Source of the DNA: Nocardioides sp.
GTDB taxonomy: Bacteria; Actinomycetota; Actinomycetes; Propionibacteriales; Nocardioidaceae
NCBI GenBank assembly: GCA_021166815.1
Contig: JAJPEO010000163.1
Span: 1 to 5,463 of the forward strand
Direction: 5' to 3'
DNA: 5,463 nt
This document shows positions 1-5,463 of this stretch, one piece after another. The notes below the pieces were generated by a model. The model made no database searches. It saw nothing but the letters and a program-made list of their open reading frames with translations, and was not told the origin of the DNA. Position 1 is the first letter of the stretch; each line of letters starts with the position of its first letter. The position numbers and the translations under genes are program-made.

Positions 1-105
1 CCCCGGGCTCCCCCCTTGATCCCCCCCCGGGGGGGGTGTTGTTCTCCACTTATGGTGGGGCCCGGTGCTGGCCACCCCACACCGCTCCGGGGTGCAGGGG
101 AAAGG
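1..105. other. Non-coding stretch downstream of the rpmE terminator
   Basis: No gene is recognised between the terminator and the window edge. On the minus strand it holds a 6-bp inverted repeat (55-60 with 75-80), a poor -10-like CATAAG (49-54) without a -35, the C8G8 palindrome, and a purine-rich AAGGGGGGAG (8-17). That last stretch could be the ribosome binding site of a gene starting just outside the window. prfA (release factor 1) commonly follows rpmE in actinobacteria, but nothing here proves it. Confidence 0.4.
21..36. repeat. Perfect C8G8 palindrome
   Basis: Eight C followed directly by eight G on the plus strand form a 16-base perfect palindrome. Beside it are further G/C runs (C6 at 11-16, CCCGGG near position 4, GGGG at 57-60). 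On the minus strand this gives G8, G6 and G4 runs in a row. No coding frame is recognised here. The role is unknown; homopolymers of this length are also where assemblies err. Confidence 0.7.
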
Positions 106-148
106 CCGAGCGCCGACCCCCCGCTGCTGCGGGGAGGTCGGCGCTCGG
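106..148 (-). terminator. Strong terminator-like hairpin after rpmE
   Basis: A perfect 13-bp stem (106-118 with 136-148) continues, after a single bulged base (135), into a further 6 bp (119-124 with 129-134) closed by a 4-base loop. It begins seven bases beyond the rpmE stop. On the minus strand it is followed by CCTTTCCCC, only three U residues. The length and GC content of the stem and its position make it a good candidate for the end of the rho-rpmE transcript in a high-GC genome. Confidence 0.75.
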
Positions 149-155
149 GAGGTCG

Positions 156-368
156 CTAGCCCTGCTTCTTGGCGTAGCGGGCCTCGAAGCGGGCGACGCG
201 GCCGCCGGTGTCGAGGATCTTCTGCTTGCCGGTGTAGAACGGGTGGCACTGCGAGCAGACGTCGGCGCGGATGACGCCGTCGGTCTTGGTGCTGCGCGTG
301 GTGAACGTCGAGCCGCAGGTGCAGGAGACCTGGGTCTCGACGTAGTCGGGGTGGGTGTCCTTCTTCAT
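156..368 (-). CDS. rpmE: 50S ribosomal protein L31, zinc-binding (C+) type
   Basis: L31 is a small protein of the large ribosomal subunit that bridges the central protuberance to the 30S head. The 70-residue product begins [14 protein letters not shown] and has the typical length. Four cysteines, C16, C18, C38 and C41 (CTC and CSQC), form the zinc site of the C+ class. [20 protein letters not shown] (46-65) is the usual C-terminal signature. The ATG at 366-368 has AGAGGA four bases upstream; the stop is TAG. Its place after rho is the common actinobacterial arrangement. Zinc-binding L31 is known in other bacteria to be exchanged for a cysteine-free paralogue under zinc starvation; no such paralogue lies in this window. 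The gene looks intact. Confidence 0.97.
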   Translation of the reverse strand: MKKDTHPDYVETQVSCTCGSTFTTRSTKTDGVIRADVCSQCHPFYTGKQKILDTGGRVARFEARYAKKQG

Positions 369-459
369 GGTGTCCTCTCATTGCTCCGGGTCGCCCCCGC
401 GCGGATGCGAGAGCGTGAACCGGAACCGGCGCACAAGTGTGCCACCGGGTACAACCAGC
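369..459 (-). promoter_or_regulatory. rpmE upstream region
   Basis: This is the stretch between the rho 3' hairpin and rpmE. It contains a second small hairpin (426-429 with 445-448 enclosing 431-434 with 439-442) and a Shine-Dalgarno sequence AGAGGA (373-378) four bases before the rpmE ATG. No convincing -10/-35 pair is visible, so rpmE may be read from rho or from a promoter I cannot recognise. I also see no clear Zur-type palindrome. Confidence 0.35.
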
Positions 460-487
460 GCGCCAATCCGGTCATTCCGGGTGGCGC
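460..487 (-). terminator. Hairpin immediately after rho
   Basis: Seven bases after the rho stop codon the minus-strand transcript can fold into an outer 6-bp stem (460-465 with 482-487), a small internal loop, and an inner 4-bp stem (468-471 with 477-480) with a 5-base loop. No U-run follows (GCTGGTTGTACC). It may be a weak or partial terminator, or a 3' end stabiliser that separates rho from rpmE. This is a structural prediction made by eye. Confidence 0.4.
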
Positions 488-493
488 AGGTCC

Positions 494-2296
494 TCACCTG
501 CCGCTGAGGACCTTGACGAGCTCCTGCTGGGTGCGCACGGCAGCCAGCTTCTGACGGACCTCGCCCACGACCGCGCTCTCGGCCGGCGCGAGGAGCAGCT
601 CCTCGTGGCGCGTGCGCGAGCGGGTCACGTCCACCGCGGGCACGAGGTCGAGCCCGGCCCGCTCCGAGCTCAGGCGCAGCTCGAGGTTGGCGGCGCCGCT
701 GAGCACCTCGAGGAAGAACTCGTCGGCCTGGGACCCCGTCTCGACCGGCACCGACGCCAGGATCGTGAGGGAACCGCCGTCCTCGATGTTGCGGGCAGCC
801 CCGAAGAACTGCTTCGTCGGGTGGACCGCCGAGGCGTCCACTCCCCCGCTGAGCACCCGACCGTTGGCCGGAGCAGCGAGGTTGTACGCCCGACCCAGCG
901 CGGTGAGCGAGTCGAGCAGCACGACGACGTCGTGGCCCATCTCGACCAGCCGCTTCGCCCGCTCGATCGCCAGCTCGGCGACCAGGGTGTGGTCGGACGG
1001 CTCCCGGTCGAACGTCGAGGCGATGACCTCGCCCTTGACCGCGCGCTGGAAGTCGGTGACCTCCTCGGGCCGGGTGTCGACCAGGACCACCATCACGTGG
1101 CACTCGGGGTTGTTGGTGGCGATGGACGTCGCCACCGACTTCAGCAGCGTGGTCGTGCCGGTGCGCGGCGGAGCCAGAACCAGGCCACGCTGTCCCTTGC
1201 CCAGCGGCGCGGCCACGTCGATCACACGGCCGATCGTGTTGGCCTCGTCGGTCGTGAGCCGCAGGCGTTGGCTCGGGTGCACCGGCGTCGCCTCGGTGAA
1301 CTCCACACGGTCCTTGGCCGCCTCGGGGTCCACCCCGTTGACGCTGTCGATGCGCACCATCGGGTTGAACTTCTCGCGTCGCTCGCCCTCGCGCGGCTGG
1401 CGCACCTGCCCGACGACCGCGTCCCCGCGCCGCAGGCCGTACTTGCGGACCATCGACAGCGACAGGTAGACGTCCTCGGTGCCGGGGAGGTAGCCGGAGG
1501 TCCGCACGAAGGCGTAGTTGTCGAGCACGTCGAGGATGCCGGCGGCGGGCACCAGCACGTCGTCCTCGAGGATCGTGGTGTCTGGCTCGTTGCGACCGCC
1601 CTGACGCGTCACCGTGCGGTCGCGACCGCGACGGCGTCGGTTGCGGCGGCTGCCGCCCTCGCCGTCGTCGTCCTGGTCCTGCTGCGCGTGCTGAGCCTGC
1701 TGGTTCTGGTTCTGAGCCTGCTGGTTCTGCTGCTGCGGCTGCTGGTTCTGGCCCTGCTGGTTCTGCCACGACTGCTGGTTCGCGCCGCCCTCGCCCCTCG
1801 CCTGGGGCTCCTTGCGGCCCTCGTCCTTGCGGCCCTCGTCCTGACTGCCCTGGTCCGCCGACTTGCCCTGCTTCCGCGCGGACCGGTCCTTGCCCTGGTC
1901 CTTGCCCTGCTTGTTCTTGCCGCCCTGCTGGTCGTCCTTGCCGTCCTGCTGGCCGTCCTGGGGCTGGCGCGACTTCTCCTGCCTGTCCCGGGACCGCTCG
2001 TCGGCGGCAGGCTGCTGCTCCTCGGCGGCCGACTCCTGCTTCCGAGCGGCCTTCGTACCGGCCGGCACGTCAGCACCCGTCTGGGCGGGGGCCGAGGAGG
2101 AGCCGCGGGGAGCACCCTGGGCCGCCTTGATGGCCTCGATGAGCTGCGCCTTCTTCATGGAGCCGGCGCCGGGCACGCCCAGGCCCGCAGCCATGGACTT
2201 CAGGTCGGCCAGGAGCATCGAGGTCAGGCCGCCTCCGCGCTTCTTCGCCGGGGCCTGGGAGGTCTGTGCTTCCGCCGTTGCGGGAGTCTCGGTCAC
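494..2296 (-). CDS. rho: Rho-family transcription termination factor with degenerate ATPase site
   Basis: Rho is a ring-shaped hexameric RNA helicase that ends transcription. This 600-residue protein has the actinobacterial layout: an N-terminal Rho_N helical domain (about 24-60), a long disordered insertion rich in Gln, Lys, Arg, Gly and Asp (about 60-240), a cold-shock-like primary RNA-binding domain (about 245-325, with YAFVRTSGYLPG at 261-272) and a RecA-type ATPase domain (about 345-595). The RNA-binding part looks normal. In the motor, standard residues (E. coli numbering) are changed. Walker A APPKAGKT is APPRTGTT (375-382), so K184 is Thr381 and K181 is Arg. DERPEE is DTRPEE, so catalytic E211 is Thr408. 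DSITRL is DSLTAL (462-467). R-loop K326 is Ser533, with GTGN now GAAN. RKIAERR is lost, SGTR is SRTR, and the C terminus is about 20 residues short. The Walker B Asp (462), arginine-valve Arg (409) and arginine-finger Arg (563) remain. The frame is unbroken. Normal termination activity is doubtful; the family assignment is secure. Confidence 0.9.
   Translation of the reverse strand: MTETPATAEAQTSQAPAKKRGGGLTSMLLADLKSMAAGLGVPGAGSMKKAQLIEAIKAAQGAPRGSSSAPAQTGADVPAGTKAARKQESAAEEQQPAADERSRDRQEKSRQPQDGQQDGKDDQQGGKNKQGKDQGKDRSARKQGKSADQGSQDEGRKDEGRKEPQARGEGGANQQSWQNQQGQNQQPQQQNQQAQNQNQQAQHAQQDQDDDGEGGSRRNRRRRGRDRTVTRQGGRNEPDTTILEDDVLVPAAGILDVLDNYAFVRTSGYLPGTEDVYLSLSMVRKYGLRRGDAVVGQVRQPREGERREKFNPMVRIDSVNGVDPEAAKDRVEFTEATPVHPSQRLRLTTDEANTIGRVIDVAAPLGKGQRGLVLAPPRTGTTTLLKSVATSIATNNPECHVMVVLVDTRPEEVTDFQRAVKGEVIASTFDREPSDHTLVAELAIERAKRLVEMGHDVVVLLDSLTALGRAYNLAAPANGRVLSGGVDASAVHPTKQFFGAARNIEDGGSLTILASVPVETGSQADEFFLEVLSGAANLELRLSSERAGLDLVPAVDVTRSRTRHEELLLAPAESAVVGEVRQKLAAVRTQQELVKVLSGR
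1691..1729 (-). repeat. Direct repeat coding Q/N-rich segment of Rho
   Basis: An 18-base unit, ctgagcctgctggttctg on the plus strand, occurs exactly twice (1691-1708 and 1712-1729) with a 21-base period. It encodes QNQQAQ-N-QNQQAQ inside the disordered insertion. Surrounding bases (about 1673-1780) are built from similar CTG/GTT units, so the segment probably grew by slippage or unequal exchange and may vary in length between strains. Confidence 0.8.
1811..1840 (-). repeat. Perfect 15-bp tandem duplication in the Rho insertion
   Basis: The unit cttgcggccctcgtc is present twice back to back (1811-1825 and 1826-1840), encoding DEGRK-DEGRK. The frame is kept, as expected for a tolerant, disordered linker. 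It shows, like the Q/N repeat nearby, that the insertion evolves by in-frame duplication. Confidence 0.85.
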
Positions 2297-2301
2297 GTGG
2301 G

Positions 2302-2307
2302 TCCTTC
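2302..2307 (-). promoter_or_regulatory. Ribosome binding site that fixes the rho start
   Basis: GAAGGA lies five bases before the GTG at 2294-2296. It favours this GTG (protein starting VTETPATAEAQ) over the longer in-frame possibility at 2467. The longer form would overlap thrB by 49 bases and add 57 Arg/Pro/Ser-rich residues that do not look like Rho. Confidence 0.75.
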
Positions 2308-2367
2308 GCACGTACGTCGCCGCGATCACCACCGACGTGGCCCTGCGCAGCGAGACTGGAGATGAAT

Positions 2368-2415
2368 GTCGTGCTCGCGGCCGAGGGGCCGGCACGACGC
2401 GCGCCGAAAGGCGCG
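2368..2415 (-). terminator. Two stacked hairpins between thrB and rho
   Basis: Just after the thrB stop, on the minus strand, there is a perfect 6-bp stem (2400-2405 with 2410-2415, 4-base loop). It is followed two bases later by a second hairpin: 7 bp (2368-2374 with 2392-2398), a 3-base bulge, then 5 bp (2378-2382 with 2387-2391) closed by a 4-base loop. Neither is followed by a run of U; the bases after the second are ATTCATC. U-poor hairpins often end operons in high-GC bacteria, so partial termination of the threonine operon or a structured rho leader are both possible. Function is inferred from structure and position only. Confidence 0.4.
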
Positions 2416-2418
2416 GGC

Positions 2419-3318
2419 TCAGGCTAGCAGGCTGGCGCCCACAGGATCGATCGACAGCCCGTAGCACTCCCAGCCCGCCGGACAGCGGGCCATGAGGTCG
2501 GTGGCGTCGGCGGTCCCGAACGCCAGGACGGTCGGACCGGCCCCGGACACCACCGCCGCAATGCCGTCGGCACGCAGCTGGTCGACCAGCTGGAGCGAGT
2601 GCGGCATGGCGGGGCGACGCTGCTCCTGGTGCAGCCAGTCACGCGTCGCCGCCAGGAGGTGCTCGGGCTGGCCGGCCAGCGCGGCCACCAGCAGGGCTGC
2701 CCGCCCGGAGTTGGCCGCCGCCGAGGCGTGGTCGACGACGTCGGGGAGCAGGTCGCGCGCCACCGACGTGGCGAGCGGCGAGGGCGGGACGAACACCACC
2801 GCGCCGACACGGGGATCGACCCCCGAACGGACGGAGTACCAGTGGTCGTCCTCGCGGCCCGCGATGGTGAACCCGCCGTAGAAGGCGGGCGCGACGTTGT
2901 CGGGATGCCCCTCCAGGTCGGCCGCGAGGTCGAACAGCGCCTCGTCCGACAGCAGCAGCTGGCCGCCGGCCACCAGCGCACGGGCGAGCGTCACGCCCGC
3001 CACGATCGCGGCCGACGAGGACCCCAGGCCACGGCTGTGGGGAATGCGGTTGTGGCAGGCCAGGCGCAGCCCCGGGGGCTGCTCCCCCACCAGCTCGAAC
3101 GTCGCGCGCATCGCCCGGACCACCAGGTGGCGCTCGTCGCGCGGGACGCCCGTGGCGCCCGCGCCCGTCACCTCGACCAGCAGTCCGGCGGGACGGACCT
3201 CCGCCTCCAGCTCGTCGCGCAGCGACAGGGCGATCCCGAGGGAGTCGAAGCCGGGCCCGAGGTTGGCCGACGTCGCGGGGACGCTGACCCGGACGGGGCC
3301 CTCGACGAAGGTCGGCAT
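2419..3318 (-). CDS. thrB: Homoserine kinase (GHMP kinase family)
   Basis: Phosphorylates L-homoserine with ATP to O-phosphohomoserine, the substrate of the upstream-encoded threonine synthase; cytosolic. The protein has 299 residues, near the family's usual ~300. The three GHMP motifs are present: the N-terminal PATSANLGPGFDSLG (14-28), the ATP-binding loop IPHSRGLGSSSAA (92-104) and the C-terminal SGAGPTVLAF (258-267). EGHPDN (136-141), typical of homoserine kinases, is also there. The ATG at 3316-3318 lies one base after the thrC stop. There is only a weak GAAGG about 20 bases upstream, so initiation probably depends on ribosomes finishing thrC. The stop (TGA, 2419-2421) is followed closely by hairpins, which likely mark the end of the hom-thrC-thrB transcript. 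The gene appears intact. Confidence 0.97.
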   Translation of the reverse strand: MPTFVEGPVRVSVPATSANLGPGFDSLGIALSLRDELEAEVRPAGLLVEVTGAGATGVPRDERHLVVRAMRATFELVGEQPPGLRLACHNRIPHSRGLGSSSAAIVAGVTLARALVAGGQLLLSDEALFDLAADLEGHPDNVAPAFYGGFTIAGREDDHWYSVRSGVDPRVGAVVFVPPSPLATSVARDLLPDVVDHASAAANSGRAALLVAALAGQPEHLLAATRDWLHQEQRRPAMPHSLQLVDQLRADGIAAVVSGAGPTVLAFGTADATDLMARCPAGWECYGLSIDPVGASLLA

Positions 3319-3319
3319 G

Positions 3320-4408
3320 TCAGAGGCCGGCGGCCTTCGCGGCGGCCTCGACGTCGGCGTCGACCACCGTGTCGACGATGTCGTGCTGGGCGGTGAAGAA
3401 CTCCAGGGCCGTCGCGGTGTCCTTGAGGCCGTGCCCGGTGACGGTGATGACGACCGTCGCGCCGGCGTACGACTCCCCCGCGGCGAGCTCGGCCAGCATG
3501 CCCGCCACGCCAGCAGCGGACGCGGGCTCCACGAAGACGCCGTCGCGACGGGCCAGCTCGGCCTGGGCGGCCAGGATCTGGTCGTCGGACACCGCGGCGA
3601 AACGGCCGTCGGACTCCTTGGCCGCCTGCTCGGCGAGGTGCCACGAGGCGGGGTTGCCGATGCGGATGGCGGTGGCCTTGGTCTCGGGGTCGGGGAACGG
3701 CTCGCCGGTGACCAGCGGAGCGGCGCCCTCGGCCTGGAACCCGCGCATCACCGGGCGCCTGGAGGCCCGGCCCAGCTGGGCGTACTGGGTGTAGCCCATC
3801 CAGTAGGCCGAGATGTTGCCGGCGTTGCCGACCGGGAGGAGGTGGAAGTCGGGGGCGTCGCCGAGGAAGTCGACGATCTCGAAGGCCGCGGTCTTCTGGC
3901 CCTCCAGACGCGCGGGGTTGACCGAGTTGACCAGCGCCACGGGGTAGTCCCGGGCCAGGCCGCGGGCCATGTCGAGACAGTGGTCGAAGTTGCCGCGGAC
4001 CATGATGATCTGCGCGCCGTGCATGACCGCCTGGGCCATCTTGCCGGCGGCGATCTTGCCCTCGGGGATGAGCACGAGGGGCTTGAGCCCGGCGTGGGCG
4101 GCGTACGCGGCCATCGAGGCGGAGGTGTTGCCGGTCGAGGCGCACACGACCGCCTCGGCGCCCTCGTGGCGGGCGAGTGAGAGGGCCGTGGTCATGCCGC
4201 GGTCCTTGAACGACCCGGTCGGGTTGTTGCCCTCCACCTTGAGCCAGACCTCACCACCGGTGAGGCCCGACAGCCACCCCGAGCGCACGAGCGGGGTGCC
4301 GCCCTCGCGGAGGGTGACCGGCTCGAGGTCCTCGGGCAGCAGATCGATGAGGTCGCGGTACTCCTCGATGACCCCTCGCCACTGGCCGTTGGTGCGGTGC
4401 CCGCTCAT
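3320..4408 (-). CDS. thrC: Threonine synthase
   Basis: Converts O-phosphohomoserine to L-threonine and phosphate, the last step of threonine synthesis; a cytosolic PLP enzyme of fold type II. The protein has 362 residues, a normal length for the short actinobacterial type. The PLP-binding lysine is K68 in [11 protein letters not shown]. The substrate-binding loop [14 protein letters not shown] is at 91-104, the PLP phosphate-binding loop GNAGN at 194-198, and the C-terminal TGHGLKD motif at 324-330. The ATG at 4406-4408 is supported by GGAG (4413-4416) four bases upstream, inside the end of hom, and by the 4-base ATGA overlap with the hom stop. The next gene, thrB, starts one base after the thrC stop (TGACATG). 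All expected motifs are intact and nothing is unusual. Confidence 0.97.
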   Translation of the reverse strand: MSGHRTNGQWRGVIEEYRDLIDLLPEDLEPVTLREGGTPLVRSGWLSGLTGGEVWLKVEGNNPTGSFKDRGMTTALSLARHEGAEAVVCASTGNTSASMAAYAAHAGLKPLVLIPEGKIAAGKMAQAVMHGAQIIMVRGNFDHCLDMARGLARDYPVALVNSVNPARLEGQKTAAFEIVDFLGDAPDFHLLPVGNAGNISAYWMGYTQYAQLGRASRRPVMRGFQAEGAAPLVTGEPFPDPETKATAIRIGNPASWHLAEQAAKESDGRFAAVSDDQILAAQAELARRDGVFVEPASAAGVAGMLAELAAGESYAGATVVITVTGHGLKDTATALEFFTAQHDIVDTVVDADVEAAAKAAGL

Positions 4409-5463
4409 TCGTCTCCGCCTTCCACGCGCATCACCGAGGTGACCTCGCGCACGATGTCCATCTGTCGAAGCGAGTCGACGGTCGCGCTCAGCGCCGCGTC
4501 GGTAGCGGCGTGAGACACGACGACCAGCTGGGCCTCGTCGTCGCGGCCCTCCTGGCGCACGGTCTGGATCGACACGCCGTGCTCGGCGAAGGTCTGGGCG
4601 ACCGCGGCGAGCACACCGGTGCGGTCGGCCACGTCGATCGCCACGTGGTAGCGGGTGACCGTGTCGCCCATGGGCAGCACGGCGCGGTCGGCGTAGGCGG
4701 ACTCGCCGGCGCCGCGGGTGCCGGAGAGGCGGTGGCGCGCGACGGTCACCAGGTCGCCCAGCACGGCACTTGCGGTGGGCGCGCCCCCGGCGCCGGGGCC
4801 GTAGAACATCAGCTGACCGGCGGCCACGGACTCGACGACCACCGCGTTGAACGCCCCGCGCACGGCGGCCAGCGGGTGGGAGCGCGGGATCATCGCCGGG
4901 TGGACGCGGGCGGCCACCTGGCCGTCACGCAGCTCGCAGATGGCCAGCAGCTTGACCACCGACCCCATCTCCCGTGCGCTGGCGACGTCGGCTGCGGTGA
5001 CCTCCGAGATGCCCTCGCGGTGGACGTCCGCGGCGGTGACGCGCGTGTGGAACGCCAGGCGGGCGAGGATGGCCGCCTTGGCCGCGGCGTCGAAGCCCTC
5101 GACGTCGGCAGTCGGGTCGGCCTCGGCGTAGCCCAGCTCCTGGGCCTCCTCCAACGCCTCGCTGAAGCCGGCCCCGGAAGTGTCCATCTTGTCGAGGATG
5201 AAGTTGGTCGTGCCGTTGACGATGCCCAGCACCCGGGTGACCTTGTCACCGGCCAGGGACTCGCGCAGCGGCCGCAGGATCGGGATGGCGCCGGCGACGG
5301 CCGCCTCGTAGTAGAGGTCGCGCCCGACGGCGTCGGCAGCCTTGAACAGGGTGGAGCCGTCCTCGGCGAGCAGGGCCTTGTTGGCGGTCACGACGCTGGC
5401 GCCGTGCTCGAGCGCGGCGAGGATCAGCGACCGGGCGGGCTCGATGCCGCCGATGACCTCGAC
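4405..5463 (-). CDS. hom: Homoserine dehydrogenase (partial, 5' end outside window)
   Basis: Makes L-homoserine from aspartate 4-semialdehyde with NAD(P)H, the branch point toward threonine and methionine; cytosolic. The frame is open to the window edge, giving 352 residues that begin [12 protein letters not shown]. The N-terminal Rossmann GxGxxG motif is therefore missing only because the window ends; the family is about 430 residues. Visible landmarks, in window residue numbers, are VTANKALL (25-32), NGTTNFIL (83-90) and the family signature [11 protein letters not shown]...K, with the catalytic Asp at 125 and Lys at 129. A C-terminal ACT domain (about 272-352, starting [13 protein letters not shown]) is the usual site of feedback control by threonine. 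The stop (TGA, 4405-4407) overlaps the thrC start as ATGA, so the two are translationally coupled. The GTG at 5389-5391 is internal, not a start. No damage is seen; identification is very secure. Confidence 0.96.
   Translation of the reverse strand, partial: VEVIGGIEPARSLILAALEHGASVVTANKALLAEDGSTLFKAADAVGRDLYYEAAVAGAIPILRPLRESLAGDKVTRVLGIVNGTTNFILDKMDTSGAGFSEALEEAQELGYAEADPTADVEGFDAAAKAAILARLAFHTRVTAADVHREGISEVTAADVASAREMGSVVKLLAICELRDGQVAARVHPAMIPRSHPLAAVRGAFNAVVVESVAAGQLMFYGPGAGGAPTASAVLGDLVTVARHRLSGTRGAGESAYADRAVLPMGDTVTRYHVAIDVADRTGVLAAVAQTFAEHGVSIQTVRQEGRDDEAQLVVVSHAATDAALSATVDSLRQMDIVREVTSVMRVEGGDE

Larger units (their letters stand above)
2297..2418 (-). promoter_or_regulatory. thrB-rho intergenic / rho 5' leader region
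   Basis: This 122-base gap separates the threonine genes from rho. Besides the tandem hairpins it holds an 8-bp palindrome ACGTACGT (2310-2317) and the rho Shine-Dalgarno sequence. I could not find a convincing -35/-10 pair here. TAGCCT, overlapping the last thrB codons, resembles an actinobacterial TANNNT box but has no matching -35. A separate promoter for rho is plausible because the gap and hairpins break the tight coupling of the upstream genes, but it is not shown by the sequence. Confidence 0.35.

Noticed and set aside
378..1769. Minus-strand open frame (463 codons) inside rho in another frame, possibly a frameshifted half of rho
   Set aside because: Its Arg/Gly/Ala-rich translation does not contain the missing GKT, DERPEE, RKIAERR or C-terminal tail motifs, so a frameshift does not explain the Rho changes.
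1673..1840. CRISPR-like or mobile repeat array
   Set aside because: The repeats are short, in frame, without unique spacers, and simply encode low-complexity protein.
494..2296. rho as a pseudogene
   Set aside because: There is no stop, frameshift or composition change over 600 codons. The start signal and RNA-binding domain are intact and the changes cluster in catalytic motifs, so a maintained, altered protein is more likely, though early decay cannot be excluded from one sequence.
437..2365. Long plus-strand open frame (642 codons) with Leu/Val-rich, membrane-like stretches
   Set aside because: It lies opposite rho. The Leu/Val runs are the antisense reading of the Gln/Lys/Arg/Asp-rich insertion, and long shadow frames are expected at this GC content.
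494..2467. Longer rho reading frame starting at 2467 (657 codons)
   Set aside because: It overlaps thrB by 49 bases, adds 57 Arg/Pro/Ser-rich residues unlike Rho, and has no better ribosome binding site. The GTG at 2294-2296 has GAAGGA at the right distance.
2897..4180. Long plus-strand frame across thrB and thrC
   Set aside because: It is antisense to two clearly identified enzymes with intact motifs, and has Gly/Arg/Val-biased composition with no recognisable domain.

Overview
The window is a very GC-rich, densely coded stretch with all five genes on the minus strand. Codon third positions are strongly G/C, there are GTG starts, and the order hom-thrC-thrB-rho-rpmE together with the long insertion in Rho is typical of high-GC Gram-positive bacteria (Actinobacteria). 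The wording of the proteins suggests the Nocardioidaceae/Propionibacteriales, but this is an impression from family knowledge and was not tested by a search.

In the direction of transcription (high to low coordinates), the window begins inside hom (homoserine dehydrogenase, 5' end outside the window). It continues through thrC (threonine synthase, 4-base ATGA overlap with hom) and thrB (homoserine kinase, 1 base after thrC). These three make threonine from aspartate semialdehyde and look like one translationally coupled operon. A 122-base gap with two stacked hairpins follows, then a rho-family gene with its own Shine-Dalgarno sequence and GTG start. Next come a 125-base gap with a hairpin just after the rho stop, rpmE (ribosomal protein L31, zinc-binding form) and a strong terminator-like hairpin. 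The last ~105 bases (positions 1-105) are non-coding in what I can see. They hold a perfect C8G8 palindrome and end in a purine-rich stretch that may belong to a gene beyond the window.

The threonine genes and rpmE look ordinary. The unusual object is the Rho protein. It sits at the place where actinobacterial rho is expected and keeps the RNA-binding fold and the overall ATPase framework. However, residues considered essential in Rho are replaced: the Walker A lysine is Thr, the catalytic Glu of the DERPEE motif is Thr, and the R-loop lysine and surrounding GTGN are changed. The Arg after DSIT is Ala, the segment RKIAERR is unrecognisable, and the C-terminal tail is shortened. The frame is open over 600 codons, so this reads as a maintained protein with a degenerate motor rather than a decaying pseudogene. 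Either the organism carries a second, active Rho elsewhere, or this protein works without normal ATP hydrolysis. It also carries a glutamine/asparagine-rich, prion-like segment in its disordered insertion. This is the observation most worth following up.
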